DNA from: Serripes groenlandicus
Taxonomy: Eukaryota > Mollusca > Bivalvia > Cardiida > Cardiidae
DNA: 64,000 nt
Direction: 5' to 3'
NCBI GenBank assembly: GCA_031761405.1
Contig: JASEVX010000350.1
Coordinates: 107,777 to 171,776 of the forward strand
Part shown: one piece after another, positions 32,170-43,375 of the stretch
Position numbering within the stretch: position 1 is the stretch's first letter
Layout of the letters: each line of letters begins with the position of its first letter
Position numbers and translations under genes: made by a program
The notes under the pieces: model-generated
The model's input: the letters and a program-made list of their open reading frames with translations, nothing else
Told to the model about the DNA's origin: nothing
The model's database searches: none

Positions 32170-32310
32170 TGGGGGGGGTCTCTTTCTCTATATATGTCTC
32201 TGTCTGTCTCTATATGTCTGTCTCGGTCTTTATATGTCTACGTCTGTCTCTGTCTGTCTTTGTCTCAGTCTCTCTTTCTCTCTATATATATATCTATGTC
32301 TGTATATAGA
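32131..32310. repeat. GT, poly-G and TCTC/TGTC low-complexity block
   Basis: A pure GT run to about 32168, then eight G, then pyrimidine-rich TCTCTG and TATATGTCTG repeats. Confidence 0.9.
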
Positions 32311-32639
32311 ACAGAACATAACAGAATAAAAGCTGAAACAGATTTACATTATACATGTTTATACGAAACATATCAGACGATGACAATTGGTTTAATGCTA
32401 TTTATGTGAACTAGAACAGAACAGAACAGAACAGAACCGTTTGTTCCTAATATAATACACAAATGCATAGGACATAGGGCATAGGGCATACACAAACTAT
32501 ACGCCAGACGATGCTAATACTGATGTTAGGTGTAATAGCTGTCAGTGTTTGTGTGACATAGCATACCTTCATTCATTCATATAGGATTGATCTTCAGTAG
32601 ATTAACAATATACATGTGCATACGAAAACTTCACCCACC
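32311..32639. other. Unassigned sequence with a GAACA pentamer run
   Basis: Contains (GAACA)5 at about 32412-32437 and a short GGGCATA repeat at 32464-32490. Nothing else was recognised. Confidence 0.5.
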
Positions 32640-33065
32640 ATCTCTCTCTCTGTTTATGTATATATCTCTCCGTCTGTCTCTTGTTGTAACTGTCAATCTG
32701 ACTTTATGTCTATACGCATGTCTATACGTCTGTATGTCAACCTGTATGTTTATCCGTCTATGCGTTTGTATTTCCATCATTATGTATGTCTATCATCATG
32801 AATGTATGTCTAAAATCATGTGTGTCTATCATATTGTATGTCTATCACTTGTGTGTATATCTGTGTTTATGCGTGTATGTCTATATAAATGTATGTCTAT
32901 CTGAGTTTATGTCCATCTTAGTGTATGTCTCTCTATTTGGATATGTATGTCTATGTATATCTGTCTATATATGTCTATGTTTGTCACTGTATATGTGTAT
33001 CTGTATGTATTAATGTCTCTCTGAAGGTATGCCTATCTGAATGTCTGTCTATCCGAAGGTATGTC
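32640..33065. repeat. GTAT/GTCTATC macrosatellite, second block part 1
   Basis: Same complex repeat as 23521-25505, with the landmark TTGTAACTGTCAATCTG near 32683 and the usual TATGTCTATCATCATG runs. It is interrupted by the 175-bp element at 33066. Confidence 0.8.
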
Positions 33066-33227
33066 TTTATGTATTACTATAATTTCTGTAAACTAAGCCG
33101 GTCTCTTAAGTCATGGATGTAGTATGTGAATATCGTAAATCGTGAAGATCAGCCAGTGTAGTTACAATATTGCAATAATTTAACTTCTAAGTATATATTA
33201 CATATAAGCAAGTAGAAGTTACGAAAG
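33066..33227. repeat. 175-bp repeat ending in poly-G, copy 1
   Basis: Matches 34945-35103 at about 90% by eye, from GTATTACTATAATTTC through TAACTTCTAAGTATATATTA. Both copies are followed by a poly-G run and then a long (GTCT)n tract. A partial third copy may exist near 34530-34580. Confidence 0.8.
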
Positions 33228-33247
33228 AGGGGGGGGGGGGGGTGTCG

Positions 33248-33326
<79 letters not shown>

Positions 33327-33349
33327 CTGTCTGTCTCTGTCTGTCTGCC

Positions 33350-33420
<71 letters not shown>

Positions 33421-33560
33421 ATGTCTGTCTGTCTGTCTCTGTCTCTGTCTCTCTCTCTGTCTCTCTCTCTATCTGTCTCTGTCTCTGTCTCTCTCTCTGT
33501 CTCTCTCTCTCTCTCCCTCTCCCTCTCTCTCTCTTTCTCTCTCTTTCTCTCTATATGCAT
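33228..33560. repeat. Poly-G, (GTCT)n and (CT)n tract
   Basis: About 14 G, then about 45 GTCT units grading into CTCTGT and pure CT. Long Leu-Ser or Thr-Asp-Arg-Gln reading frames here are artefacts of repeat composition. Confidence 0.95.
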
Positions 33561-34944
33561 GTGTATGTTTATCTATCTATGTATGTGTATGTCTATCTGT
33601 ATATGTCTATCATCATGAATGTATGTATATCATCATGTATGTCTATCATTATGTATGTGTATATCTATGTATTTCTATCGTTGTTTATTCATGTGTCTCC
33701 GAATGTATGCATGTGTGAATGGTTGTCTACCTGAGTGCATGTCTATCTGTTTGTATGTATGTCTCTTTGTTTATGTAGATATGTATGTCCGTCTATCTAT
33801 TGGTGTATTTGCCAATCTGCCTGTTTGTCTGTTTGCAAATGTACCCATGTGTATGTCAGTCTGTATGTATATGTATGCCTATCATTATGTATGTTTATCA
33901 TCATGAGTGTCTCTCAGTATGTATGTATATATATCACTATTTATGTATATGTGCATGTATTCTTGTGTCTCTGAATTTATGTCTATCTGAGTGTACATCT
34001 ATCTATATTTATGTCTTTATGTTTATGTTCACATGCATGTCCGTCTATATCTCCGTTTATCGGTTGGGGTAACTGTTAATATACCTGTTTGTCTGTATGC
34101 ATGTACATCCATGCGATAATCAATCTGTATGTGTATCTGCTTATGCGTCTATAAGTCTATCTGCCTATGTCTATCTGTCTATGTATGCCTAGCATCCTGT
34201 ATGTCTATCATCTATCAGTATGTATGTCTATGTATGTGTTTCGGCATATATTCATGTGTTTCTGAATTTATTTATTTCTGAGTGCATCTCTATCTATAGT
34301 TATGTCTTCATGTTTATGTGTATAGGTATGTCCGTCTTTCTCTCCGTCAATATGTTGGTGTAACTGTCAATATGCCTGTTTGTCTGTATGCATGTACATC
34401 CATGCGGTAGGCAATATATATGTTTATCGGCCTATGCGTTTATAAGTCTATCTGTCTATGTATTTGTATGTCTATCGGTTTGTGTATTGCATATCATCAT
34501 GTATGTCTATCATCGTGTCGCCTCTATCCTTCTGTATAACTATATTTCGGTAAACTAAGCTAAGTATCTGACTACGCTTGTAAGTATATATGTTTATGTA
34601 TGCCTATCATCATGTATGTCTATTATCGTGTCGTCTCTATCATTGTGTATGTCTATCCCTATGTATGTATGTCTGCATTTATTCATGTGTCTCTGAATTT
34701 ATGTCTATCTGAGTGTATATCTATCTGTATTTATGTCTTTATGTTTATGTTTGTATTTATGTTTATGTATATGTGTATGTATGTCCGTCTATCCCTCCGT
34801 GTATCTGCTGATGTAACTGTCAATCTGCTTGTATGCGTTTATTCGTTTATATGTTCATTACCATGACATTGTGTCTGTCAATCTGTATGTTTATCTGTCT
34901 ACGTGTTTGTATGTATATCTGTCTATGCATGTATATCATCATGT
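33561..34944. repeat. GTAT/GTCTATC macrosatellite, second block part 2
   Basis: Continues the complex repeat. Landmarks near 33800, 34063, 34350 and 34810 correspond to TTGGTGTAACTGTCAATCTG with substitutions. A higher-order spacing of roughly 260-450 bp is visible. Confidence 0.8.
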
Positions 34945-35116
34945 ATGTCTTTCTGTATTACTATATTTCGGTAAACTAAGCTGGTCTCTGAAGTCATGGA
35001 TGTAGTATGTGAACATGGTAAATCGTGTAGATCAGACAGTGTTGTTACAATATTGCAATTTAACTTCTAAATATATATTACATATAAGACTAGTAGCAGT
35101 TACGGGGGGGTGGGGG
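34945..35116. repeat. 175-bp repeat ending in poly-G, copy 2
   Basis: Second copy of 33066-33227, about 1.88 kb downstream, again ending in a G-run (35104-35116) that leads into (GTCT)n. Confidence 0.8.
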
Positions 35117-35118
35117 TA

Positions 35119-35151
<33 letters not shown>

Positions 35152-35166
35152 GCCTGTCTGTCTGCC

Positions 35167-35207
<41 letters not shown>

Positions 35208-35214
35208 GCCTGCC

Positions 35215-35292
<78 letters not shown>
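35117..35292. repeat. (GTCT)n microsatellite
   Basis: About 44 units with a few GCCT variants. It abuts the truncated left side of family 3 copy 2 at the shared word TCTAAAGTA. Confidence 0.97.
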
Positions 35293-36416
35293 AAGTAACG
35301 CAGAATGCTCGTCTATGTTTATATCTTAAAAAATGGACGATACCTCGGTGTGTCGATTTTTGGCGTGTAAGTGTGCTGTATGTGACCCCACCCATCTCGT
35401 CCCGATATTCTACTTAAACTCAGGCGTGCGCATGCGCAGTATATCAGAAAATGCACACGGCAAGTGGCAGGGTCCCCACTTCATGAGGCATTTACTTTTA
35501 TTGTGATTTTGATCATAGAAACACATGGATGTGTAGCAATTGTTGATGTTACATATGTTAATGAGTTTGAACAGCTTCGCTTCTTTGCATACACGAATGA
35601 ATTACAATTCTTGCCAAAGGTATAAAGCTATGGTTTGAAGACGTTTCGAATGAGCTACTTGAATGTATATAAATAAAGATATCAATCGTTTTCCACAGTT
35701 TTAAAGGCTATTGCCACCTATAACCATTAACGACCTGCTTAACACTTGTAACAAATCCCAATATAATGTTTATGTGATACGAACTATTTCAAGTTTAACT
35801 GAGTTGCTTTTTACATTATAAAGTGAAATTTTACCCATACCCGACTCGAAATAACAGTTAAATATTCTTGAACTGTCTCCGTGAGTAACCACAATATAGG
35901 ACTCAGTTGAAATATTGAAGGATAATGACAAGTTTACTCCTCGTTTCTAGAGCTCCGGGCAACAAACGGATAAGTAATTTATCTAGAAAACTTATTAAAC
36001 ACATGAGATACACAAAGCTGATGTCTTTGTCTCATATTAAATTCCTCCGTTTGTCAACAATGTGTTTACTGTGTGTCTCATACCGATGTTGCTGTGTGTC
36101 CCATACCGATGTTGCTGTGTGTCAACCGATGTTGCTGTGTGTCCCATACCGATGTTGTTGTGTGTCCCATACCGACGTTGCTGTGTGTCCCATACCGAGG
36201 TTGAGGGTGTCCCATACTGAGGTTGTTACCTCGGTGTGTTTACCTTGTACTGGTTTGCAAACAATTATACTAGCCCAATTTGCTCATGATAAATGACATT
36301 CAGGACCAATTCTTTATGCCATTACATTTGTCTTATATTTGAAACATGTCATAGTGAAAGAGCATAGACTTCGGTGTGTTTGTGTGGAATTATATACCTC
36401 AGTGTGTTGGGTATAC

Positions 36417-36418
<2 letters not shown>
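35290..36418. mobile_element. TIR element, family 3, copy 2, left end missing
   Basis: Aligns with 27119-28215 throughout at roughly 93-95% by eye, including the right TIR (GTGTTGGGTATACCA, ending 36418). The first about 105 bp of the element, with its left TIR, are replaced by (GTCT)n. The breakpoint word TCTAAAGTA is common to both sides, consistent with a microhomology event. It is followed at once by a GT tract, as copy 1 is by a GT-rich tract. Confidence 0.75.
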
Positions 36419-36419
<1 letters not shown>

Positions 36420-36513
<94 letters not shown>

Positions 36514-36514
36514 G

Positions 36515-36582
<68 letters not shown>

Positions 36583-36590
36583 TTATAGTA
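36420..36590. repeat. (GT)n microsatellite with terminal (GTCT)n
   Basis: About 65 GT units with single-base interruptions, ending in seven GTCT units. Confidence 0.96.
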
Positions 36591-36835
36591 GTAACTTACG
36601 CATATAACATTTTACAATTACCTTAAGAGGAAGTAAGATTCGGTGTGTGCGTTTCTTTATAGTTCTAACGATCACAATAACATAACTAGCAAGTAAGATT
36701 GTATGTGTGTGTGTTTCCAGTGGTAAAATATGCGTATACCCGTTCACAATTTCATAAAGAGGAAATAATATTGTGTATATGTGTGTGTTTATTGCGCGTC
36801 GCGATCACACACTTTGTAATTTCACAATAATTGAC
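36591..36835. repeat. Diverged copies of the 72-bp minisatellite
   Basis: About three degenerate units with CATATAACATTTTACAATTA, AGAGGAAGTAAGATT and GTGTGTGTTTC. They match the 41645-43375 array word for word (ATAACACATCACAATTACC, AGAGGAAGTAAGATTGTG). They are separated from that array by 5 kb and more diverged, so they may be an old outpost of the same family. Confidence 0.65.
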
Positions 36836-37310
36836 AATGAAAGGAGAAGTTAGTATTACGATCAACTAAATGTAAATGCCTTAGTCAAAATACAGTTACA
36901 ATTGGTTTTGAAGAGACTGAATTATAGTTCATTTAAAATGATACATGTATATGTTTGTGATATTTTGATTATTTGTTTTATTAATTCTTGTAATTTCGAT
37001 GATATTATAAACACCTACTGGTCCTTAATAATATATTATTTCCAGCTTATGGCATTCAACACATCTCAGCAGACTACGTCTAAGATATAGGGTAACGAAA
37101 TCGGCCGAGGTATGCAGCATGCGCTTTATGCATATTTCCAATACATTTATGAATGCGTTAATCGTGTAGTGTGTACTGTTTCATTCTATAAATAGATACA
37201 TACTCACGTATAAACTGTATTGGTTAAAGGTATTTTTCATAAACGTGTTGAAGGTTTTTAAATGTTATTTCAAGTTTAATCCTGGTAATGTTTCGATACA
37301 TATTAATTTA
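36836..37310. other. Unassigned AT-rich sequence
   Basis: The 62-codon frame at 36902-37090 shows no motif. No repeat was recognised. Confidence 0.4.
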
Positions 37311-38062
37311 CCCCTACCCCTCTTTCCCAAATGTAGATGCTTCTGCAGCAGACGAGTGTTATTGAGGTAAAAAGGAAATAGCGCGTAGAAATGTTCCATT
37401 TTCCACAATGTTTTTGAAGTTTAAGATAACAAAAACAACGTTTTATGTACATAGAAACTGTCCGTGATGTGTTGATTAACGTGCTATCTCTCTTATCTCC
37501 TGAACGGAAGGCTCAGGGTGATCTATTCTGATCAATTTTCCTCTCTGTTCATTTCCTTTTGAAAAACATTCACAACTTCGTACCAAATAGTAATGTAATT
37601 TATGAATTTTCTTACTTGGCTCCCGATTTTCTTAAATGACTAGCTTTTGTTTAATATTTCATCAACTTCAATAATTTAAGTACTACAAGTACATGTGTTA
37701 CTCGACAAGAGACGATTTTGGAAACATCTATGCAAATAGATTTATATTGAAGTTGAAACAATTGTAGCAAAGGAAGTTCATAATAGTTTTATTCAGTAAT
37801 ATTGAGACATTCTCCTTTTGCCACAATGTTTTAAAAATACGTCTACTGCACATCCGTATTTGGAATAAGCGAATCGAGTATATTTCGTCGAAAGACTGTT
37901 TCGCTCCACCGCGCAACATTTTTGTGCTGCATTTTGCAGCAATATTTGTAATTGTACTTTTATTGTGGTAACGTTCGCTTATAATCTCTTTTAACATATG
38001 TATGCTTTCGGTACATAAATAATGATCACATAAATTGATTGGCATCAGGTGACAAGAGAACC
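37311..38062. other. Dispersed CTGCAGCAGAC-type repeats in AT-rich DNA
   Basis: Copies of the motif pair described at 30270-31785 lie at 37318-37430 (TTTCCCAAATGTAGATGCTT, CTGCAGCAGACG, CCACAATGTTT) and 37790-37870 (TTGCCACAATGTTTTAAAA, GTCTACTGCACA). No gene is seen. Confidence 0.45.
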
Positions 38063-38134
38063 GCATCGGTGGTTTAGTGGTAGAGCATCCGTCTCGTGTG
38101 CGGGATGTAGCGGGCTCGATCCCCGACCGAGGCA
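38063..38134 (+). tRNA. tRNA-like sequence, probably a SINE head or pseudogene
   Basis: The sequence folds as a cloverleaf. The 7-bp acceptor stem is GCATCGG with CCGAGGC (one A-G mismatch). The D stem and loop are GTTT AGTGGTA GAGC, the anticodon stem closes on loop CTCGTGT, and the T arm GCGGG CTCGATC CCCGA has one mismatch. The 5' half resembles eukaryotic tRNA-Gly, but the loop would read anticodon CGT. Position 54 of the T loop is C instead of T, and the B-box is off consensus. SINE-like sequence continues to about 38198, so a mobile-element head is more likely than a working tRNA. Confidence 0.5.
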
Positions 38135-38198
38135 TACCATTTACATTAAAGGTATTAGTAATGGCTTCCTACCTCATGGTTGCGGGGTTGGCATTGTT

Positions 38199-39455
38199 AC
38201 ATTAGTTATATACATAAAGATGTACATACTACATTAGTTATATACATAAAGATGTACATACTACATTAGTTATATACATACAGATGTACATACTACATTA
38301 GATATATACATACAGATGTACATACTACATTAGTTATATACATAAAGATGTACATACTTCTTTAGTTATATACATAAAGATGTACATACTGCATTAGATA
38401 TATAAATAAAGATGAACATACTACATTAGTTATATACGTAAAGATGTACATACTACATTAGTTATATATATAAAGATGTACATACTACATTAGTTATATA
38501 CATAAAGATGTACACACTTCTTAAGTTATATACATAAAGATGTATATACTTCTTAAGTTATATACATAAAGATGTACATACTTCTTAAGTTATATACATA
38601 AAGATGTACATACTTCTTAAGTTATATTCATAAAGATGTACATACTACATTAGATATATAAATAAAGATGTACATACTACATTAGTTATATACGTAAAGA
38701 TGTACATACTACATTAGTTATATATATAAAGATGTACATACTACATTAGTTATATACATAAAGATGTACACACTGCAGTAGTTATATACATAAAGATGTA
38801 CATACTACATTAGTTATATACATAAAGTTGTACATACTACATTAGTTATATACATACATATGTGCATACTACATTAGTTATATACATAAATATGTACATA
38901 CTATATTAGTTATATACATACAGATGTACATACTACATTAGTTATATACATACAGATGTACATACTACATTAGTTATATACATAAATATGTACATACTTC
39001 ATTAGTTATATACATAAATATGTACATACTACATTAGTTATATACATAAATATGTACATACTACATTAGTTATATACATAAAGATGTACATACTTCATTA
39101 GTTATATACATACATATGTACATACCACATTAGTTATATACATAAAGATGTACATACTACATTAGTTATATACATAAAGATGTACATTCTACATTAGTTA
39201 TATACATACATATGTGCATACTACATTAGTTATATACATAAAGATGTACATACTACATTAGTTATATACATACAGATGTACATACTACATTAGTTGTATA
39301 CATACAGATGTACATACTACATTAGTTATATACATAAAGATGTACATACTACATTAGTTATATACATAAATATGTACATACTACATTAGTTTTATACTTA
39401 AAGATGTACATACTACATTAGTTATATACATTAAGATGTACATACTTCATTATTT
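38199..39455. repeat. 32-bp minisatellite, about 39 units
   Basis: The unit begins ACATTAGTTATATACATAAA and ends GATGTACATACT. Variants with TTCTTAAG, CATACAGATG or CATAAATATG are grouped in blocks. The run around 38391-38520 is repeated around 38648-38770, giving a higher-order period of about eight units. The array starts directly at the end of the tRNA-headed element. Confidence 0.95.
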
Positions 39456-39472
39456 CATTAACTAGTTTCCGA

Positions 39473-39735
39473 GACCCGCTACCTCAGTCGGTAGGGACAC
39501 GGGCTGTCAATTTAGGGGTTGTGAGATCGAATATTCTTTTCGACGTTTTACAGAAGTATCTGTTACAAGCGTTATTCGTCTTTCACCAATCAGCTAACAG
39601 TATATGTGTTAAAGCAGCCAGTTGCTTGGAAAGTTTGTTGTGTGGGGTACTGCTCTGAGAAAGCTTATCGCCTTGATATGACTAAAACAAATTTGAAAAC
39701 GGCGTTAAAGCCCAAATCAATCAATCAATCAATTC
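39473..39735 (+). mobile_element. Full-length tRNA-derived SINE (family A)
   Basis: The head GACCCGCTACCTCAGTCGG with a degenerate B-box (GTGAGATCGAATATTC) is followed by a body containing CAGCCAGTTGCTTGGAAAG and TGTGGGGTACTGCTCTGAG. It ends in AAAACGGCGTTAAAGCCC plus (AATC)n. The conserved 3' part matches other copies at 48455, 50811, 52866, 58025, 58218, 60440 and 61040. It resembles the widespread metazoan SINE group with a shared central and 3' domain known from bivalves; that identity rests on recall, not a search. Confidence 0.75.
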
Positions 39736-39739
39736 ATTT

Positions 39740-41100
39740 ATCAGTTACACACATAATGTAGTTAATTCATTTTTAGTTAATTAATTTTATTTATCGAATT
39801 AGTTTTTAAACATTGAATACTGGAGCTGTATCATACTTCTGACCATATTTTATATTCAATTGTAGAGGAGTCAAATGTATTTCTTAAAACAAGATTTAGC
39901 TATGACACTTTTATAAGTGAGCTATATATTTACGATTAAGGAATATTGTTGACGTTTAGGCCAAGCGGGACCAGTGTGACACTATGAAACATTGAGTATG
40001 TATGTCCTTAAACAGACTGTTGAAGTTTACTCATGTGTACACGTATGTTAAGTTCATATCAACTCATGTGTACACATATGTTTAGTTTGGTCAGGGACGT
40101 AGATATCTACGTCCCTGGTTTGGTCAAAACACAAACCTTTTTTCATAGAAATATGTATAACTTTGAAGGACTTTTGTTCTGATACATTTAAACAGTTAGT
40201 TCATAATGTGTTTGATAAATTGTCCTCTCTTGAAATGATAACGTTTGATGTTCTCATGTAACTATAATAAACAATTTACATACCGTCTTACTTACTATTT
40301 AGCTAAGTATCTATCAAAGATATAACACGTTACGTTTTATAAAACTCTTTTAATACAATTTTGTATTGAATGACCACGAAAGTTATGTTCTATTTATATC
40401 ATAAATTCCAATTCGACGATTATTAGCGCAAAATGTATATAACGTCGCTATATAGCGCGGTCATTTTAAATGCTTTTCATTATGACGTTACGTAGCATTG
40501 TTATTACACTAGTTATATACCGAAAATTCTAACACTATTGACAATTTCTCTTCTATACACAAAGAAGGATTTGAGCGTGATCTAAATGCAGTATGTCACT
40601 CTAAATTTACGGAACTATTTTTGGCTGTTGAAATTCCCTCCCGAGTATTTTCCATGCAACGTTTCTCAGAGCGCATGCGTTACGACGTTGGGCTTGACAT
40701 TTTATGAATGAGGTCACGAGCTTTTGTTGTAAATGCCGTTTGGAAATTTGAATTGTAACGCTGACGTTATTGTTTTAAATGACGTCATTCACGTGTTTTA
40801 CCAACATTTTTGGCGCGGTCGAAAACGTTGTGTTAGAAAAAGCCACTAACAAATTGCCCATGATGAGTTTAAGACAATTGAAAAAGTTATAATAAAAATA
40901 AAATGTTCATAGACTGTTAATATAACTGATTTCAAAATGTTTTGTTAGTTGAACAAAACACAAATATTTCCAAAACAAATACAATGGGGAGTAAATATAG
41001 AATAGCCTACGCGTGATTTTATCAAGGAAAACAACGTCATGTCAAAACATAGTTCACCCTTAATTTGTATCCCTTTAAGTTATAAAGAAGTGCTAGAATT
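39740..41100. other. Unassigned AT-rich sequence
   Basis: No reading frame of note, no RNA gene and no repeat apart from the small palindrome at 40092-40117. Confidence 0.45.
40085..40126. mobile_element. 26-bp perfect palindrome flanked by a 9-bp direct repeat
   Basis: The palindrome at 40092-40117 is CAGGGACGTAGAT followed by its exact complement. The 9-bp word GTTTGGTCA occurs immediately on both sides (40085-40093 and 40118-40126). This looks like two transposon ends joined back to back between target-site duplications. CAGGG termini are common in hAT-type elements, but hAT duplications are 8 bp, so the superfamily is not assigned. Confidence 0.6.
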
Positions 41101-41258
41101 GAAATAGATCTCATACCGGCTCTTATATCACGATGTGTCGTTCAGGTGTGTATAAATTAATCGCTTAGGCCATTCGGCCTTCGTGATTAATTACTACACA
41201 CCTGAACTCCAAATCATGATATACGAGCCGGTATATCACTCAAAATGAGATATATTTC
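41101..41258. repeat. Imperfect 158-bp inverted repeat (fold-back)
   Basis: The left arm runs GAAATAGATCTCA, TACCGGCTCTTATATCA, TTCAGGTGTGTA, AATTAATCGC. The right arm repeats these words inverted (TACCGGCTCGTATATCATG, TTCAGGTGTGTAGTAATTA, GAAATATATCTCA) with an 8-10 bp extra piece near the outer end. The centre lies at the GGCCATTCGGCC word near 41169. It is probably a small MITE-like or hairpin element, with no coding capacity. Confidence 0.75.
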
Positions 41259-41311
41259 CTAAATATATAATGACGTTATTTCATGCTGGCGACGTCATTT
41301 ATGATATAAAA

Positions 41312-41615
41312 GTGTTCATCATACCCGATTATTAGAGTAAAATGGCCTGACATGTCATCTGTATCACGTAAATGGTTAAATTAAACATATTCAGCATACC
41401 CGAGTACTTGTGTTAAAAGGCGTGACATGTCGTTTGTATCAGGTAAATGGTTAAACTAAACGTATTCATCATACCTGAGTACTGGTGTAAAAAGGTGTAA
41501 CATGTCGTCTGTATCAGGTTAATGGTTACAGTAAACGTGTTCATCATACCCGAGTACTGGTGTTGAAAGATGTTACATGTCGTCTGTATTGATACATTAG
41601 TTAAATTGTTAAATT
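41312..41615. repeat. Four 73-bp tandem repeats
   Basis: Units share TTCATCATACCCGAGTACTG, GACATGTCGTCTGTATCAGG and AATGGTTAAATTAAAC. The last unit degrades and leads into the 72-bp array. Confidence 0.85.
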
Positions 41616-41644
41616 AAACCAATTGTATTTGAAAATAGTGGAAT

Positions 41645-43375
41645 TAAGATTGTGTACGTGTGTGCTCATAGTGGCAACGTTTATGTATAACACATCACAA
41701 TTACCTTTAGAGGAACTAAGATTGTGTACTTGTGTGTTCATAGTGGCAACGTTCGTGTATAACACATCATAATTACATATAGAGGAAGTAAGATTGTGTA
41801 CGTGTGTAGTCATAGTGGCAACGTTCGTGTATAACACATCACACTTACCTATAGAGGAAGTAATAATGTGTACGTGTGTAGTCATAGTGGCAACGTTCGT
41901 GTATAACACATCACAATTACATATAGAGGAAGTAATAATGTGTACGTTGGAAGTCATAGTGACAACGTTCACGTATAACACATCACAATCACCTATAGAG
42001 GAAGTAATATTAGACGTTTGTAGTCATAGTGACAAAGTTCACGTATAACACATCACAATCACCTATAGAAGAACTAAGATTGTGTACTTTTGTGTTCACA
42101 GTGGCAACGTTCGTGTATAACACATCACACTTACATATAGAGGAAGTAAGATTGTGTACGTTTGTAGTCATAGTGGCAACGTTCGTGTATAACACATCAC
42201 AATTACCTATAGCAGAAGTAATAATGTGTACGTTTGTAGTCATAGTGGCAACGTTCGTGTATAACACATCACAATTACATATAGAGGAAGTAATAATGTG
42301 TACGTTTGTAATCATAGTGACAAGGTTCATGTATAACATATCACAATTACCTATAGAGGAAGTAAGATTGTATACGTATGTGTTCAAAGTGACAACGTTC
42401 ACGTATAACACATCACAATTACCTATAGAGGAAGTAATATTAGACGTTTGTAGTCATAGTGACAACGTTCACGTATAACACATCACAATCACCTATAGAG
42501 GAAGTAATATTAGACGTTTGTAGTCATAGTGACAACGTTCACGTATAACACATCACAATCACCTATAGAGGAAGTAATATTAGACGTTTGTAGTCATAGT
42601 TACAAAGTTCACGTATAACACATCACAATCACCTATAGAGGAAGTAATATTCGACGTTTGTAGTCATAGTGACAACGTTCACGTATAACACATCACAAGT
42701 ACCCAAAGAGGAAAATAAGATTGTGTACGTGTGTGTTCATATTGGCAACGTTCATGTATAACACATCACAATTACCTATAGAGGAAGTAAGGTTAGACGT
42801 TTGTAGTCATAATGACAACGTTCACGTATAACACATCACAATAAACTATATAGGAAGTAAAATTAGAAATTCATAGTCATAGTGACAACGTTCAAGTATA
42901 AGACATCACAAGTACCCAAAGAGGAAGTAAGATTGTGACGTGTGTGTTCATAGTGGCAACGTTCATGTATAGCACATCACAATTACCTATAGAGGAAGTA
43001 AGAGTGTGTACGTGTGTGTTCATAATGACAACGTTCGCGTATAACACATCACAATTACCTATAGAGCAAGTAAGATTGTGTAAGTTTGTGTTTATAGTGG
43101 CAACGTTCGCGTATAACACATCACAATTACCTATAGAGGAAGTAAGATTGTGTACGTTTGTGTTTATAGTGGCAACGTTCGCGTATAACACAGCACAATT
43201 ACCTATAGAGGAAGTAAGATTGTATACGTTTGTAGTCATAGTGACAACGTTCACGTATACCACATCAAAATTACCTATAGAGGAAGTAAAATTGTATACG
43301 TTTGTAGTTATAATGACAACGTTCACATATACCACATCACAATTACCTGTAGACAAAGTAAAATTTTGTAATTAA
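41645..43375. repeat. 72-bp minisatellite, about 24 units, open on both strands
   Basis: The unit contains ATAACACATCACAATTACCT, ATAGAGGAAGTAAGATTGTG and TCATAGTGGCAACGTTC. At 72 bp (24 codons) the reading frame is kept from unit to unit, giving 24-residue peptide repeats on the plus strand (VIVATFVYNTSQLPIEEV) and on the minus strand (TNVHNLTSSIGNCDVLY). The longest frames are 146-154 codons (42029-42478 plus, 42935-43375 plus, 42892-43356 minus). They are broken by a few indels. There is no start context or domain to support translation, and a non-coding minisatellite is the simpler view. Confidence 0.9.

Noticed and set aside
38063..38134. Functional tRNA-Thr(CGT)
   Set aside because: Two stem mismatches, a C at T-loop position 54, an off-consensus B-box and SINE-like continuation downstream favour a tRNA-derived element.
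37728..38135. 135-codon minus frame beginning MPRSGIEPATSR
   Set aside because: Its start is the reverse complement of the tRNA-like element; such frames are a common annotation artefact.
41645..43375. CRISPR-like array
   Set aside because: Adjacent 72-bp units with no alternating constant repeats and unique spacers; the genome is eukaryotic.
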